Position numbers and translations under genes: made by a program. 64,000 nucleotides of DNA. Source: JBPRGH01 sp051418055. Its GTDB lineage: Bacteria > Bacteroidota > Bacteroidia > Cytophagales > Cyclobacteriaceae. Location of the stretch: NCBI GenBank assembly GCA_051418055.1, contig JBPRGH010000072.1:62001-126000 (forward strand). The letters run 5' to 3'. The notes under the pieces are model-generated. The model was not told the DNA's origin. It was given only the letters and a program-made list of their open reading frames with translations, and made no database searches. The first letter of the stretch is position 1. Each line of letters opens with the position of its first letter. Below are positions 25,201 through 34,667 of this stretch, one piece after another.

Positions 25201-26853
25201 ATGTACATCAGTTTTCTTTCCGTAATTTTTGTAGTATTCGTGCTCCTGATAATATGGGAAGCCTATCTCTCTACAAAAGAAAACCTTCGCTTATATCATG
25301 GCCCTGATACTTTTGCGAATATTTTTATTGCTACATCTTCAATGGCAATCAACCTGACGGTGCGGGGAACGGTTATTGTCTTCTTTTCCTGGCTCTATCA
25401 ACCCACCGTTATGCATAACACTCCTGTAGTCCTCTACTGGATCTCTCTTTTTCTTCTTTGCGACTTCATTTCATATTCATTCCACTATATAAGCCATAAA
25501 TCGAGGTTTTTCTGGGCTTCGCATGTGATCCACCATTCTTCTGAGCATTATAATTTTACTACTGCAGTAAGAGCTCCCCTTACCAATTTTTTTTATAGGT
25601 TTTTATTCTACGCCCCGCTTACATTACTGGGGTTCGAACCGTTACATATACTACTGGTGGAGTCCATTATTTATATTTATACCTTCTATCTTCATACGGA
25701 GCTTGTAGGTTCATTGGGTTATCTGGGATATTTATTTAATACGCCTTCTCATCACCGCGTCCACCATGGAACAAATCATAAATACATCGATAAAAATTTC
25801 GGTGGGATCCTCATCATCTGGGACCGTATTTTTGGTACTTTCCAAAAGGAGGAAGAGAAACCTATTTATGGTATTAAGGCAGGATTAAAAAGCTATAACC
25901 CTTTCGTTATCATTTTTCATGAATGGCTTAATATCTACAGGGACTTAAAAAAATCCAGGTCTCCGGTTGAAGCTTTTAAAATACTCTTCTACCCCCCTCA
26001 AGATGAAGAGCAGCCGCAATGGTGTATTATTACAGGTGGCAGTGCGGGAATAGGACTGGCTATGGTTCGGGAATTGGCCCTTGAAGGGATAAACCTTCTA
26101 ATTATAGCTCTGCCCGACCCTAAATTCCAGAAACAGGTAATGCGTTTCAGGGCTGAATTTAGTATTAAAGTTTATTTCCTGGAGCTTGATCTTACTTTAG
26201 AGGAAACTCCTGAATTGGTCCATAGCTTTTGCATAAAACATGACATCGTTCCGGATATTCTGATTAATAATGCCGGAATAGGTACAAACGGTTACTTTGA
26301 AGAATCGGATCCATCTGAAATCAGACAGATGATCAAACTAAACTCAGAAGCTTTAATTCTTTTAACGTATCACCTTTTGCCACTATTAAAGACAAGCAAA
26401 AAAGCATATATCTTAAATGTTGCAAGTATGGCTTCATTTCGGCCGGTGCCATGTCGGGCTGTATACTCTGCCACAAAAAGCCTCGTGCTTTCTTTTTCAC
26501 GATCTCTGAGAGATGAACTTAAGGATTTCAACATCCACGTGAGCTGCCTGATGCCAGGAAGCACAAGGACAAGTGAAAGAAGCCTATTGAATATTGAAAG
26601 CACTCCATATAGCCATAATATTTTTATTCAAACACCGGAACAAGTAGCCAAAACAGCTCTCTTGCATTTGTTCCAAAGAAAATTTATGATTATTCCCGGC
26701 TGGCACAATCATGGCATTTACTGGCTTTGGAAAATACTTCCTGCTTTTTTATTTCAACATCTGCTTAATCAGGTTTTTAAAAGAAAACGGATGCCTGAAA
26801 AGAACCTTCTTTTTACAGATAATAAACAACCCCGGAAGATATTATCGGCCTGA
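25201..26853 (+). CDS. sterol desaturase/fatty acid hydroxylase fused to a short-chain dehydrogenase
   Basis: A 550-residue two-domain protein. Residues 1-270 form a membrane di-iron hydroxylase with four hydrophobic segments and the histidine boxes HYISH, HVIHHSSEHYN and HHRVHH. Residues about 275-510 form an SDR: TGGSAGIG (Rossmann), NNAGIG, a catalytic Ser in NVASMAS, and YSATKS (YxxxK). The linker is in frame with no stop. The pairing suggests oxygenation followed by oxidation of a lipid or carotenoid hydroxyl in one polypeptide. The substrate is unknown. Confidence 0.9.
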   Translation: MYISFLSVIFVVFVLLIIWEAYLSTKENLRLYHGPDTFANIFIATSSMAINLTVRGTVIVFFSWLYQPTVMHNTPVVLYWISLFLLCDFISYSFHYISHKSRFFWASHVIHHSSEHYNFTTAVRAPLTNFFYRFLFYAPLTLLGFEPLHILLVESIIYIYTFYLHTELVGSLGYLGYLFNTPSHHRVHHGTNHKYIDKNFGGILIIWDRIFGTFQKEEEKPIYGIKAGLKSYNPFVIIFHEWLNIYRDLKKSRSPVEAFKILFYPPQDEEQPQWCIITGGSAGIGLAMVRELALEGINLLIIALPDPKFQKQVMRFRAEFSIKVYFLELDLTLEETPELVHSFCIKHDIVPDILINNAGIGTNGYFEESDPSEIRQMIKLNSEALILLTYHLLPLLKTSKKAYILNVASMASFRPVPCRAVYSATKSLVLSFSRSLRDELKDFNIHVSCLMPGSTRTSERSLLNIESTPYSHNIFIQTPEQVAKTALLHLFQRKFMIIPGWHNHGIYWLWKILPAFLFQHLLNQVFKRKRMPEKNLLFTDNKQPRKILSA

Positions 26854-26905
26854 GAGCCAAAGCATCGATATAGAGAAATTTAGGATTGCATTTTAACTAC
26901 TGCAC

Positions 26906-26950
26906 GGCGTTACAAATGCCTCTCATCAATCCTCGTTACGCTGACGCTAA
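26906..26950. repeat. family-1 palindromic repeat, degenerate copy
   Basis: GGCGTTACAAATGCC followed by CCTCGTTACGCTGACGCTAA. The second hairpin has lost its right arm, replaced by an A-run. Confidence 0.75.
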
Positions 26951-27089
26951 AAAAAAATTATTTAAGATTCTCGCATAGTAATCAGTGATCTCCTTTTTAT
27001 CTCATTTCATTTAGTAAAACTATAAAAGGAGCAACTTATTCAATAATTATCTATATTTAGATCTCCAACTATTTAAATAATTGATTACT

Positions 27090-27779
27090 ATGAAAAAATT
27101 ATTATTACTTGTTGTTTGCATTTTAGGTGTAATAACAACCAAAGCGCAAATTGAAATTGGTGTAACCGCCGGGGCTAACATTGCAAATGTTTCTCAGGAT
27201 TTTGCCGACCCACAAGATGAAATTCCAACAGACCCTCGTCTGGGAATTAAAATTGGTGTAGTGGCTGACTATTCTATTAATGATAATCTATCCCTAAGAT
27301 CAGGATTGGTTTATTCCAGTAAGGGATTTAGTATTGATATGGAAGAACTTGTCGGAGGTGCGGTTACTATAGACGGTTATAACAGGTTTATAATTAACTA
27401 TCTTGATATTCCAATTACAGGAGTTTACAAATTATCGGGTTTTGAAATAATGGCAGGCCCTTACCTTGCTTTTGGTTTAAGTGGGGAACAGGATTATGAT
27501 CTGACAATAGGAAATGACCGTGAAGCCGATTCTGAAGAGATAGAATTCACCAGCGAAGTTGATGCTGGTTCACATCCTGACAAGATACAAATCCGTGGTT
27601 TTGACGCAGGGATACGATTAGGTTTAGGATATGAGATTGGTCCGGGTGTAGTTACCCTTTCCTATTCAAAAGGTTTTGTTAATCTTACACCTGACGATGC
27701 AACGGAACCAGAATTTAATCCTGAAGATGAAAAAATAACCAATTGTGTAATAAGTATTGGCTTCAATTATTTTTTCTAA
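27090..27779 (+). CDS. outer-membrane beta-barrel protein (PorT/OMP_b-brl_2-like)
   Basis: I chose the ATG at 27090, giving signal peptide MKKLLLLVVCILGVITTKAQ; a TTG three codons earlier is less likely. The 229-residue product alternates aromatic and hydrophobic beta-strands (IEIGVTAGANIANVSQ, NLSLRSGLVYSSKGF, GIRLGLGYEIGPGVVTLSYSKGF) and ends with Phe (NYFF), as expected for a barrel assembled by BAM. It resembles the PorT family of Bacteroidota but no specific role is evident. An intrinsic terminator follows. Confidence 0.85.
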   Translation: MKKLLLLVVCILGVITTKAQIEIGVTAGANIANVSQDFADPQDEIPTDPRLGIKIGVVADYSINDNLSLRSGLVYSSKGFSIDMEELVGGAVTIDGYNRFIINYLDIPITGVYKLSGFEIMAGPYLAFGLSGEQDYDLTIGNDREADSEEIEFTSEVDAGSHPDKIQIRGFDAGIRLGLGYEIGPGVVTLSYSKGFVNLTPDDATEPEFNPEDEKITNCVISIGFNYFF

Positions 27780-27814
27780 CAGAATATCTAATCTAAAAGA
27801 TACTTACATATTTG

Positions 27815-27837
27815 AAAGGGCGATTTTATCGCCCTTT
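27815..27837 (+). terminator. intrinsic terminator after the beta-barrel gene
   Basis: AAAGGGCGAT-ttt-ATCGCCCTTT, a perfect 10-bp stem with a 3-nt loop, followed by TGCTTTATT, 36 nt after the stop. Confidence 0.85.
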
Positions 27838-28075
27838 TGCTTTATTCTATACCTGATTAAATTCTTCATGGCGTTACAAGGTCAGCAAGCTCTTTAATGC
27901 ATAATACATGTTTATGCTTGACATAAAAAGTATAAATTTTTATTAATTGAGAGTATTCGGGAGCTTTGCAGCATTATAAACAGCACTAGACAAAGGTGGA
28001 GAGCAGTTCTTTTCCAAAATTGATCAGGATCATTATTTAGCCTTTCTCTTTTAGCAAAAAGTATGTGGAAAGAAA

Positions 28076-28918
28076 ATGAAGTTGTTTGAAGGCAGAAAAT
28101 TACTTATAGCAACCAAACACGAGAAGGAAAAAGCTATTGCCCCTCTCCTTACGGAAAATTTAGGTGTAGAGGTCATTGTATCGGAAAATTTTGATACCGA
28201 TACACTGGGAACATTTAGCGGGGAAGTAGAAAGGAAAGATAATCCCCTGAACACTGCCAGGAAAAAATGTATACAAGCAATGGATCTTTATGATTGTGAC
28301 CTGAGCATTGCCAGTGAAGGTTCTTTCGGGCCTCACCCTCACCTGCTCTTTGTACCTGCCGATGAAGAGATACTGGTTTTTATCGACCGGTTAAATGACC
28401 TGGAAATAATTACAAGGACGATAAGCACAGAAACCAATTTTGCCGGTGAGGAAATCAGCAAAGAAGAGCAATTGGTGGAGTTTGCGGAAAGAGCAAAGTT
28501 CCCATCACATGCGTTGATACTTCGCAGTGAAAAATCGACGACCAAAGAAATAGTAAAAGGAATAACAGATTGGGAGCTTCTTAAAGAGAGTTTTCATCGT
28601 TTCCTGAAAAAGCAGGGCAGTGTATATATTGAAACGGATATGAGAGCCATGTACAATCCTATGAGGATGAATGTAATACAGGAGGCAACGCAAAAGCTGC
28701 TGGAAAAGATAAAATCCTGCTGTCCACAATGTGCCACACCTGGTTTTGGGGTTACCGAAGTAAAGGTGGGCCTACCCTGTAAATGGTGTGATTCCCCTAC
28801 CCGCTCTACTCTCAGTTATCTTTACATTTGCAATAAATGTGCCTTTACAAAAGAACAACTTCATCCTCATGGAAAAACCAGCGAGGAGCCGATGTATTGT
28901 GATCTATGTAATCCTTAG
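28076..28918 (+). CDS. DUF6671-like protein with C-terminal zinc-ribbon cysteines
   Basis: A 280-residue cytosolic protein. The N-terminal region (LFEGRKLLIATKHEKEKAIAPLLTENLGVEV, DLSIASEGSFGPHP, LILRSEKS) matches my memory of the DUF6671 family of unknown function. The C-terminus has paired cysteines (CCPQC, CKWC, CNKC, CDLC), enough for two zinc sites. It lies 39 bp upstream of dihydroorotase, probably in one transcript. Confidence 0.7.
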   Translation: MKLFEGRKLLIATKHEKEKAIAPLLTENLGVEVIVSENFDTDTLGTFSGEVERKDNPLNTARKKCIQAMDLYDCDLSIASEGSFGPHPHLLFVPADEEILVFIDRLNDLEIITRTISTETNFAGEEISKEEQLVEFAERAKFPSHALILRSEKSTTKEIVKGITDWELLKESFHRFLKKQGSVYIETDMRAMYNPMRMNVIQEATQKLLEKIKSCCPQCATPGFGVTEVKVGLPCKWCDSPTRSTLSYLYICNKCAFTKEQLHPHGKTSEEPMYCDLCNP

Positions 28919-28957
28919 CAGAAAATTTAAACATCACCTGAGTAAAGCAACAGTAAA

Positions 28958-30310
28958 ATGAAGACAATCATACGTAATGCTACCATAGTTAATGAAGGAA
29001 AAACATTTGTTTCCGATGTGTTAATTTCAAAAGACAGAATAGAAAAAATAGATCAAAAAATATCACTTCCGGGAGTATCTGATTACCAGGAAATTAATGC
29101 CGAAGGACTTTATTTGTTTCCTGGTGTTATTGATGACCAGGTCCATTTCAGGGAACCCGGCCTTACACATAAAGCAGATATCTCCTCCGAATCAAAGGCG
29201 GCCGTTGCCGGTGGCATTACTTCTTTTATGGATATGCCAAATACCATTCCTAATACGTTGACGCAGGAGTTGCTCGAAGAAAAATATAGTTTAGCTTCAC
29301 AGAAGTCCCATGCAAATTATTCTTTCTTTATGGGGATCAGTAAGAATAACCTGGAAGAGGCGCTAAAAACAGATACCGAAACTGTTTGTGGAATAACAGA
29401 TGATGGTCTCTACTTTCATGCTGATGAAGGAATAATGGCCAATTATCCTGATTTCTTGGAAAAGCTGTTTTCCCGTACCGGCACTTTAGTGGCCCTGCAT
29501 AGTGAGGATGAAAGCATCATTAAAAAGAATACTGAGATCTTCCGCCAGAAATATGGTGATGATATCCCATTTGACTGCCACCCGCTGATAAGAAGTGAGG
29601 AAGCTTGTGTACAGGCAACCAAAAGAGTTTTAGAAATTGCTCATAAACATAAAAACCGTCTCCACCTGTTTCACATTTCCACGCTTGCAGAAGCAAACCT
29701 TCTGGATAATAAAACAAAGATCCGGGACAAACGCGTTACAGCTGAAGCATGTGTACATCATCTTTGGTTTACAAACAAGGACTACGAGCAGTTAGGAGCT
29801 AAAATTAAATGGAACCCCTCTATAAAAACCAAAAAGGATGCAAATGGCTTACTACAGGCTCTTCTAGATGACAGGTTAGATATAATAGCTACGGATCATG
29901 CACCTCATACAAAAGAAGAAAAAGCAGGTAATTATTTTCAGGCAAATTCCGGAGGACCTTTAGTACAACATGCTTTGGTCACTATGCTTGAACTTTACCA
30001 TCATGGAAGAATTAGCCTGGAAAAGATAGCAGAAAAAATGAGCCACCATGTAGCTGAAGCATACCGCATAAAGGAAAGAGGTTATATCAGGGAAGGATAT
30101 TATGCTGATCTGGTTTTGGCGGACCTTAACCGCCCATGGACGGTAAACGCTCAAAACCTGCTGTATAAATGTGGCTGGTCTCCTTTTTCAGGTCAGCAGT
30201 TCAAAAGCAGCGTCACTCACACGTGGGTCAATGGAGCTTTAGTGTATGAAAACGGAAAGATTTCTGGCACTTCAAAAGGTAAAAGATTAAAATTTGAAAA
30301 GATCAGGTAA
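28958..30310 (+). CDS. pyrC: dihydroorotase (class I-like)
   Basis: Cyclises carbamoyl-aspartate to dihydroorotate in pyrimidine synthesis. The 450-residue amidohydrolase has FPGVIDDQVHFREPG in place of the classical DxHxHxREPG, so the first metal His is Gln, as I recall for Bacteroidota orthologues. It also has SFMDMPNT, the later metal His in LHLFHISTL, and the catalytic IIATDHAPHTKEEK plus SGGPLVQHAL. Dihydropyrimidinase or allantoinase are alternatives, but FREPG and TDHAPH favour dihydroorotase. Confidence 0.88.
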   Translation: MKTIIRNATIVNEGKTFVSDVLISKDRIEKIDQKISLPGVSDYQEINAEGLYLFPGVIDDQVHFREPGLTHKADISSESKAAVAGGITSFMDMPNTIPNTLTQELLEEKYSLASQKSHANYSFFMGISKNNLEEALKTDTETVCGITDDGLYFHADEGIMANYPDFLEKLFSRTGTLVALHSEDESIIKKNTEIFRQKYGDDIPFDCHPLIRSEEACVQATKRVLEIAHKHKNRLHLFHISTLAEANLLDNKTKIRDKRVTAEACVHHLWFTNKDYEQLGAKIKWNPSIKTKKDANGLLQALLDDRLDIIATDHAPHTKEEKAGNYFQANSGGPLVQHALVTMLELYHHGRISLEKIAEKMSHHVAEAYRIKERGYIREGYYADLVLADLNRPWTVNAQNLLYKCGWSPFSGQQFKSSVTHTWVNGALVYENGKISGTSKGKRLKFEKIR

Positions 30311-30424
30311 GGCATTTTATCATAAATATGTATTGGATACAGGCCTATAACAATTAGCAAAATATTAGCATTTACTACTAATTAAAGGTAAATTACTCTC
30401 CAGACCCACCAAAAATTAATTGTT

Positions 30425-31408
30425 ATGAGTTCTTCAGATCTAACAGGTGTAAAGGTATTAGTAACAGGAGCCACTGGCTTTATTGGTTATCGACTTGCTG
30501 AAATATTAGCTAAAAAGGAAAAAGCTTTAGTTATCGGTACGGGAAGAAAACTTGAGAAAGCGGAAAAATTAAAGGAATTTGGAGTGGAGCTGGTATCTCC
30601 TGACCTAACAAATCAATCTGAACTTAGGGAAGTATTAAATGGGGTGAAATATGTATTTCACTGTGCGGGTGTTGTACAGGGAGATGCTAAAAGCGGAGAG
30701 CTTATAAATGTAAAAGCAACTGAAGAGATTGTAAAAGCGGCTGCTGAAAAGGGGGTGAAACGTATAATCCACATAAGCACTGTAGGAGCTTACGATATGG
30801 AAAATATTCCTGTAGTCGAAGAATCTACACCTCTTACATTAAATCATTCTTCCACCTATCCTCGAACAAAAGCGCGTGGTGAAAAAGCAGCATTCGAACA
30901 GGGTAAAAAATATAATATAGAGGTCGTGGTCCTTCGTCCATCAATGGTATATGGACCAGGTGCTGGTGTATGGACGACCATGATGTATCAGAATGTTAGT
31001 AAAGGTAATCCTGTTTTTCTCGGAGATGGATCCTATGGCTTCAATCCTGTATATCTTGATGATGTAGTTGATGCTATAATAAAATCAGCAACAGCTCCCG
31101 GTGTTGCAGGTGAAGCTTTTAATATCTCTGCTGAAGCTACTACATGGATAAAATTTATGAGTTACTATGGAACATTATGTGGTAAAGAGGCTAAAGGTAT
31201 TCCCCTTTTCATTGCAAAAATAATGGCTACAGCCAACAAAATCCCTGGAATCAAAACACCTATTGACAAGGGATTCATTGAAATGGCAACATCTAAAAAA
31301 TTGTTTCCCACAGATAAAGCGCAGCAATTATTAAACTGGAAACCTACCACCAGCCTGGACGAAGGCATGAAGCAAACGAAAAACTGGTTAAAGGAACATA
31401 ATTATTAA
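30425..31408 (+). CDS. NAD-dependent epimerase/dehydratase (extended SDR)
   Basis: A 327-residue extended short-chain dehydrogenase: VLVTGATGFIGYRLAE nucleotide loop, HCAGVVQGD, catalytic STVGAY Ser/Thr and YPRTK (YxxxK), then RPSMVYGPG. It resembles NAD-dependent sugar epimerases and 3-beta-hydroxysteroid-type dehydrogenases. The loop GATGFIG fits NAD or NADP. It appears to be a single transcription unit. The substrate cannot be deduced. Confidence 0.88.
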   Translation: MSSSDLTGVKVLVTGATGFIGYRLAEILAKKEKALVIGTGRKLEKAEKLKEFGVELVSPDLTNQSELREVLNGVKYVFHCAGVVQGDAKSGELINVKATEEIVKAAAEKGVKRIIHISTVGAYDMENIPVVEESTPLTLNHSSTYPRTKARGEKAAFEQGKKYNIEVVVLRPSMVYGPGAGVWTTMMYQNVSKGNPVFLGDGSYGFNPVYLDDVVDAIIKSATAPGVAGEAFNISAEATTWIKFMSYYGTLCGKEAKGIPLFIAKIMATANKIPGIKTPIDKGFIEMATSKKLFPTDKAQQLLNWKPTTSLDEGMKQTKNWLKEHNY

Positions 31409-31433
31409 GTAGACCAATTAATGAATGTGGCAC

Positions 31434-31490
31434 GGCGTTACAAACGCCTCTCTCATACATCCTCGTTGCGCTGACGCTAAACGAGGATGA
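31434..31490. repeat. family-1 palindromic repeat, near-consensus copy
   Basis: Hairpin 1 is GGCGTT-aca-AACGCC (31434-31448). Hairpin 2 is CATCCTCGTT (31458-31467) against AACGAGGATG (31480-31489), a perfect 10-bp stem. It lies between convergent genes, where it could act as a bidirectional terminator. Confidence 0.85.
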
Positions 31491-31502
31491 GTTATGGGTA
31501 TA

Positions 31503-32078
31503 TTAGAACATTATCCAGGCCAGGACAATCAATATTAAAATGAAAATTATAATGGTTGTCATATTATCCTGACTCTTTTTGGCATTTTGGCTGGATATAA
31601 AATCCTTTACTTCCTGCGGAGGTTTATTATTTACTGCCGATCCTTCAAATAAGAACTCTACCTCCTCATTAACATAATCTTTAGGAGTAAACGCGGCGTA
31701 TCCTTTATAATAAGTACCTGAAAGGCCCTTGAGGTTATACTCTAAGGATGTCCCACTTTCCCGGGTTATTTCATTGATCTTTAATTCATCTCCACCGGAT
31801 AGCACAAATGAATTTAGCTCATTATTTGCTGATTGTATAGTATTAATGGATTGCTTGACTCCGCGAGTAGTAAGGATATCAATCAGTTTGTCAGATTTGC
31901 CAAAAGGGATATAGATGTGGGACGTATCTTTTCTGCAAAGTAGATTTATCTCCATATCTTCATTTTTAAAGGTTCGAAGCAGCAAATCACCAAAAGCTGC
32001 ATTTTTATATCCCTTGCGGTGGATCAGGTGCTGATTGTTGTTTATTTTGATAATATAATATAGAGGTTCAGAAGACAT
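31503..32078 (-). CDS. tail-anchored hypothetical protein
   Basis: A 191-residue protein with a soluble domain (about 1-165) and one C-terminal hydrophobic segment (TTIIIFILILIVLAWIMF), so probably tail-anchored with its body in the cytosol. No catalytic motif or family was recognised. It converges on the epimerase gene across a family-1 repeat. Confidence 0.65.
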   Translation of the reverse strand: MSSEPLYYIIKINNNQHLIHRKGYKNAAFGDLLLRTFKNEDMEINLLCRKDTSHIYIPFGKSDKLIDILTTRGVKQSINTIQSANNELNSFVLSGGDELKINEITRESGTSLEYNLKGLSGTYYKGYAAFTPKDYVNEEVEFLFEGSAVNNKPPQEVKDFISSQNAKKSQDNMTTIIIFILILIVLAWIMF

Positions 32079-32189
32079 TTTGATAGATTAATTCAAATTC
32101 ATAAAAACGAGAAAGATAACAGAACCTTATAATAATCGCAACTTATAGGCTTGTATAAAATGAATTCCGGTTAATTGTAAGATATTTAT

Positions 32190-32246
32190 GGCGTTGCAAA
32201 CCCCTTTCTCGTTCATCCTCGTTGCGCTGTGGCTAAATGAAGCTGA
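32190..32246. repeat. family-1 palindromic repeat
   Basis: GGCGTTGCAAACCCC then CATCCTCGTTGCGCTGTGGCTAAATGAAGCTGAG. The arms are eroded. Together with the block to 32460 it is the left copy of a repeat unit that recurs at 34128-34400. Confidence 0.75.
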
Positions 32247-32309
32247 GTTGAGATATGTTCTGTGTGCTATAGGCGTGTGCCTATCGGCATTGGCAGTTTG
32301 GTGTTTTAT

Positions 32310-32460
32310 ATACGTTTTTGACCCCTCAGTCCTGCGGACAGCTCCCCTATCACAGGGGAGCAGCTTTTAGTAAGGCAGAGATTTTTTAATTTTAACAAAC
32401 TTCTAAATTTTATCACCTAATTGCTCCCCTCCTGTTTTAGGAGGAGTCAGGGGTGGTAAA
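32310..32460. repeat. left copy of a duplicated hairpin block beside the DUF559 gene
   Basis: Contains ccctcagtcctgcggacagc, the hairpin GCTCCCCT-atcac-AGGGGAGC (32341-32361), and the hairpin CTCCTgttttAGGAG within gctcccctcctgttttagga (from 32423). The same order occurs at about 34290-34400 next to the broken DUF559 copy. Confidence 0.75.
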
Positions 32461-32817
32461 ATTACTTTTTATTATTTCCAGCACACTTTCCAGCGCATCG
32501 AATACTTCTGAATTTTCGAATCTTATTACTTTTATACCCTTTGTATTCAAGAACTTTGTCCGTATTTCATCGTATTCAAATCCGGCTGATGTGAAATGAT
32601 AATATCCATCTAGTTCAATTGCCAGGTTTTCAGAAGGACAGTAAAAATCCAAAATGTAATTCTCCACACTAAATTGCCTTCGGAATTTTCGCCCTTGCAG
32701 CTGTCTGCCTTTCAGGTGTGTCCATAAGGTAGCCTCTGCAGCTGTACCATTATTCCTTAGCTGCTTTCTAAATCCTTTTAGTTCTTTTCTGTTATTTACT
32801 TGTCGACTGTTTTTCAT
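32437..32817 (-). CDS. DUF559-family endonuclease-domain protein (Vsr-like fold)
   Basis: A 126-residue protein. An N-terminal basic stretch (RKELKGFRKQLRNNGTAAEATLWTHLKGRQLQGRKFRRQ) is followed by NYILDFYCPSENLAIELDGYYH and GIKVIRFENSEV, the D...ExD arrangement of DUF559 nucleases related to very-short-patch repair endonucleases. In Bacteroidota these genes are often repeated and sit in hairpin-rich intergenic DNA, as here. A partner methylase is absent. A shortened second copy lies at 34375-34582. Confidence 0.85.
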   Translation of the reverse strand: MKNSRQVNNRKELKGFRKQLRNNGTAAEATLWTHLKGRQLQGRKFRRQFSVENYILDFYCPSENLAIELDGYYHFTSAGFEYDEIRTKFLNTKGIKVIRFENSEVFDALESVLEIIKSNFTTPDSS

Positions 32818-33115
32818 AAAGCTTCTTTAAAAGTGGTAGTTAAGCAATATTATTATAAAGTTCTTTTCCCAATTATTTTATAGCTGCCCATTAAATTTAA
32901 ATGGTAAGTGACATCCTAATAATAATCAGTCAAAATAGCAAAATTTATCATTTACATCAAAAGCATTTAATAGATCAGGGGCTAAAATATGAGTTTCTAA
33001 ATTAAAAGATGAGCCTATTAATTAGAGAATGCCAAACCAATAAATTAAAAAGATTTGATCATCAGCAAATAATACCCGGTAAACATTTCGGGAATTTTTT
33101 ATCATTGCATTTCAT

Positions 33116-33961
33116 TTGGAAACAGTGAATAAAAAGCCCACTATACTTTACATTACAGACCTTTATTACCCGGCCAGAAGCCGTGAGTATTATAAAGAAG
33201 ATATATTTTTAAGCGGAAAGCTGAGGAATGAGGCGAATGTGCTGCTGACTCATCCTTCACATTCTGAGCCTTTTGAGGATCGTGCCGATGTGATTGTTAT
33301 CCGCAACTCCGGAGCAATAGCAGGATACAAAAAGGATTATCAGGCTTTTTACAACCGCGTGCATCAAAACGGCTATGTCACTTTTAATTCCTTTGACGGA
33401 AAGGCCGACATGCTTGGTAAAAATTACCTTCTGGAGCTCACTACCCTTGGATATCCCGTAATTCCTACTTTTCGGGACAGCGATAATGAGGTGCTCCGAA
33501 GCTCAAAAAAAATCGTGGTAAAGCCATTTGATGGTGCTGATTCCATTGGGATGCAGATATTGGATTTTGATTCTCTTTATCAAATTGACACAACAGGCCA
33601 AATCCTGCAGCCCCTGATCGATTTCCAGTATGAAGTATCATTTTATTTCCTTAACAATAGATTTCAGTACGCTTTATACGCTCCTGAAAAAAATCAGCGC
33701 TGGAAATTACAGCAATATATTGCCTCTTCTGAAGATCTTGATTTTGCCCAGAAATTCATCAGCTGGAATTCAATGGCACATGGCATACAGAGAGTAGACG
33801 CTGCACGTACAAGAGATGGTCAGTTACTGCTAATGGAGCTTGAAGATATTAACCCTTACTTATCGCTTGACCTGCTGGATGAGGCAACGAGGACTAATTT
33901 CTGTGATGAATTCAAGCAGGCAGTTTTGCAACTGACTCACCGTCAAGTTGCAGTAAGCTAA
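33116..33961 (+). CDS. ATP-grasp domain protein (glutathione synthetase-like fold)
   Basis: A 281-residue carbon-nitrogen ligase-like enzyme. KKIVVKPFDGADSIGMQIL is the ATP-grasp lysine/glycine loop and LLLMELEDINPYLSLDL the Mg-binding Glu/Asn motif. The N-terminal half resembles the pre-ATP-grasp domain of RimK/glutathione synthetase-like proteins. The frame begins at TTG 33116; GTG 33125 is an alternative start, and no ATG fits. It stands alone between two DUF559 units. The substrate is unknown. Confidence 0.78.
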   Translation: METVNKKPTILYITDLYYPARSREYYKEDIFLSGKLRNEANVLLTHPSHSEPFEDRADVIVIRNSGAIAGYKKDYQAFYNRVHQNGYVTFNSFDGKADMLGKNYLLELTTLGYPVIPTFRDSDNEVLRSSKKIVVKPFDGADSIGMQILDFDSLYQIDTTGQILQPLIDFQYEVSFYFLNNRFQYALYAPEKNQRWKLQQYIASSEDLDFAQKFISWNSMAHGIQRVDAARTRDGQLLLMELEDINPYLSLDLLDEATRTNFCDEFKQAVLQLTHRQVAVS

Positions 33962-34127
33962 ATTTTTACTTTCGAGCTTTTGAAAGAAAATTTTACAAGT
34001 ATCTTTTACTCCTTTTGGACTACCACAATGCTAAAAACGATTAAATTATGCCACAGGTGATCACACCCTGATCATCGATACAACTTCATTGTAAATAAAG
34101 TAGGTTGTGAGGAAGCCAGTTAGTTAT

Positions 34128-34184
34128 GGCGTTGCAAACGCCTTTCTCATGCATCCTCGTTGCGCTTCGCTAAACGAGGATGAG
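34128..34184. repeat. family-1 palindromic repeat, best consensus copy
   Basis: GGCGTT-gca-AACGCC, then CATCCTCGTT and AACGAGGATG enclosing a TCGC-type loop. A half copy (GGCGTTACAAATGC) follows at 34199-34212. Confidence 0.85.
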
Positions 34185-34374
34185 TTGAGTTTATTCATGG
34201 CGTTACAAATGCTTAATATTGGTTGTTATTTTTATTTAATCAAGTTTGTCTATGCCTTTGGCATGGCAGTTTGTTTTTTATTTCAAGATTTTAACCCCTC
34301 AGTCCTTCGGACAGCTCCCCTATTACAGGGGAGCTGCTTTTTAGATTTTATCACCTAACTGTTCCCCTCCTGTT

Positions 34375-34582
34375 TTAGAAGGGGTCAGGGGTGGTAAAAT
34401 TACTTTTTATTATTTCCAGCACACTTTCCAGCGCATCGAATACTTCGGAATTTTCGCCCTTCCAGCTGTCTGCCTTTCAGGTGTGTCCATAAGGTAGCCT
34501 CTGCAGCTGTACCATTATTCCTTAGCTCCTTTCTAAATCCTTTTAGTTCTTTTCTGTTATTTACTTGTCGACTGTTTTTCAT
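34375..34582 (-). pseudogene. DUF559 gene copy with a 173-bp internal deletion
   Basis: Starts like the intact gene at 32437-32817 (MKNSRQVNNRKELKGFRKEL...) and ends like it, but 173 bp are missing. The deletion endpoints in the intact gene are the near-identical 14-mers cttctgaattttcg (32505) and cttcggaattttcg (32678), so slippage between them explains the loss. The deletion breaks the frame and removes the ILDFYCP...ELDGYYH nuclease motif. Confidence 0.9.
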
Positions 34583-34667
34583 AAAGCTTCTTTAAAAGTG
34601 GTAGTTAAGCAATATTATTATAAAGTTCTTTTTCAAATTCTTTTATAGCTGTCCATTAAATCCGCAT

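Noticed and set aside
32188..32370. 60-codon open frame starting in a family-1 repeat
   Set aside because: It is translated palindromic repeat and hairpin DNA; the same repeat opens frames elsewhere.
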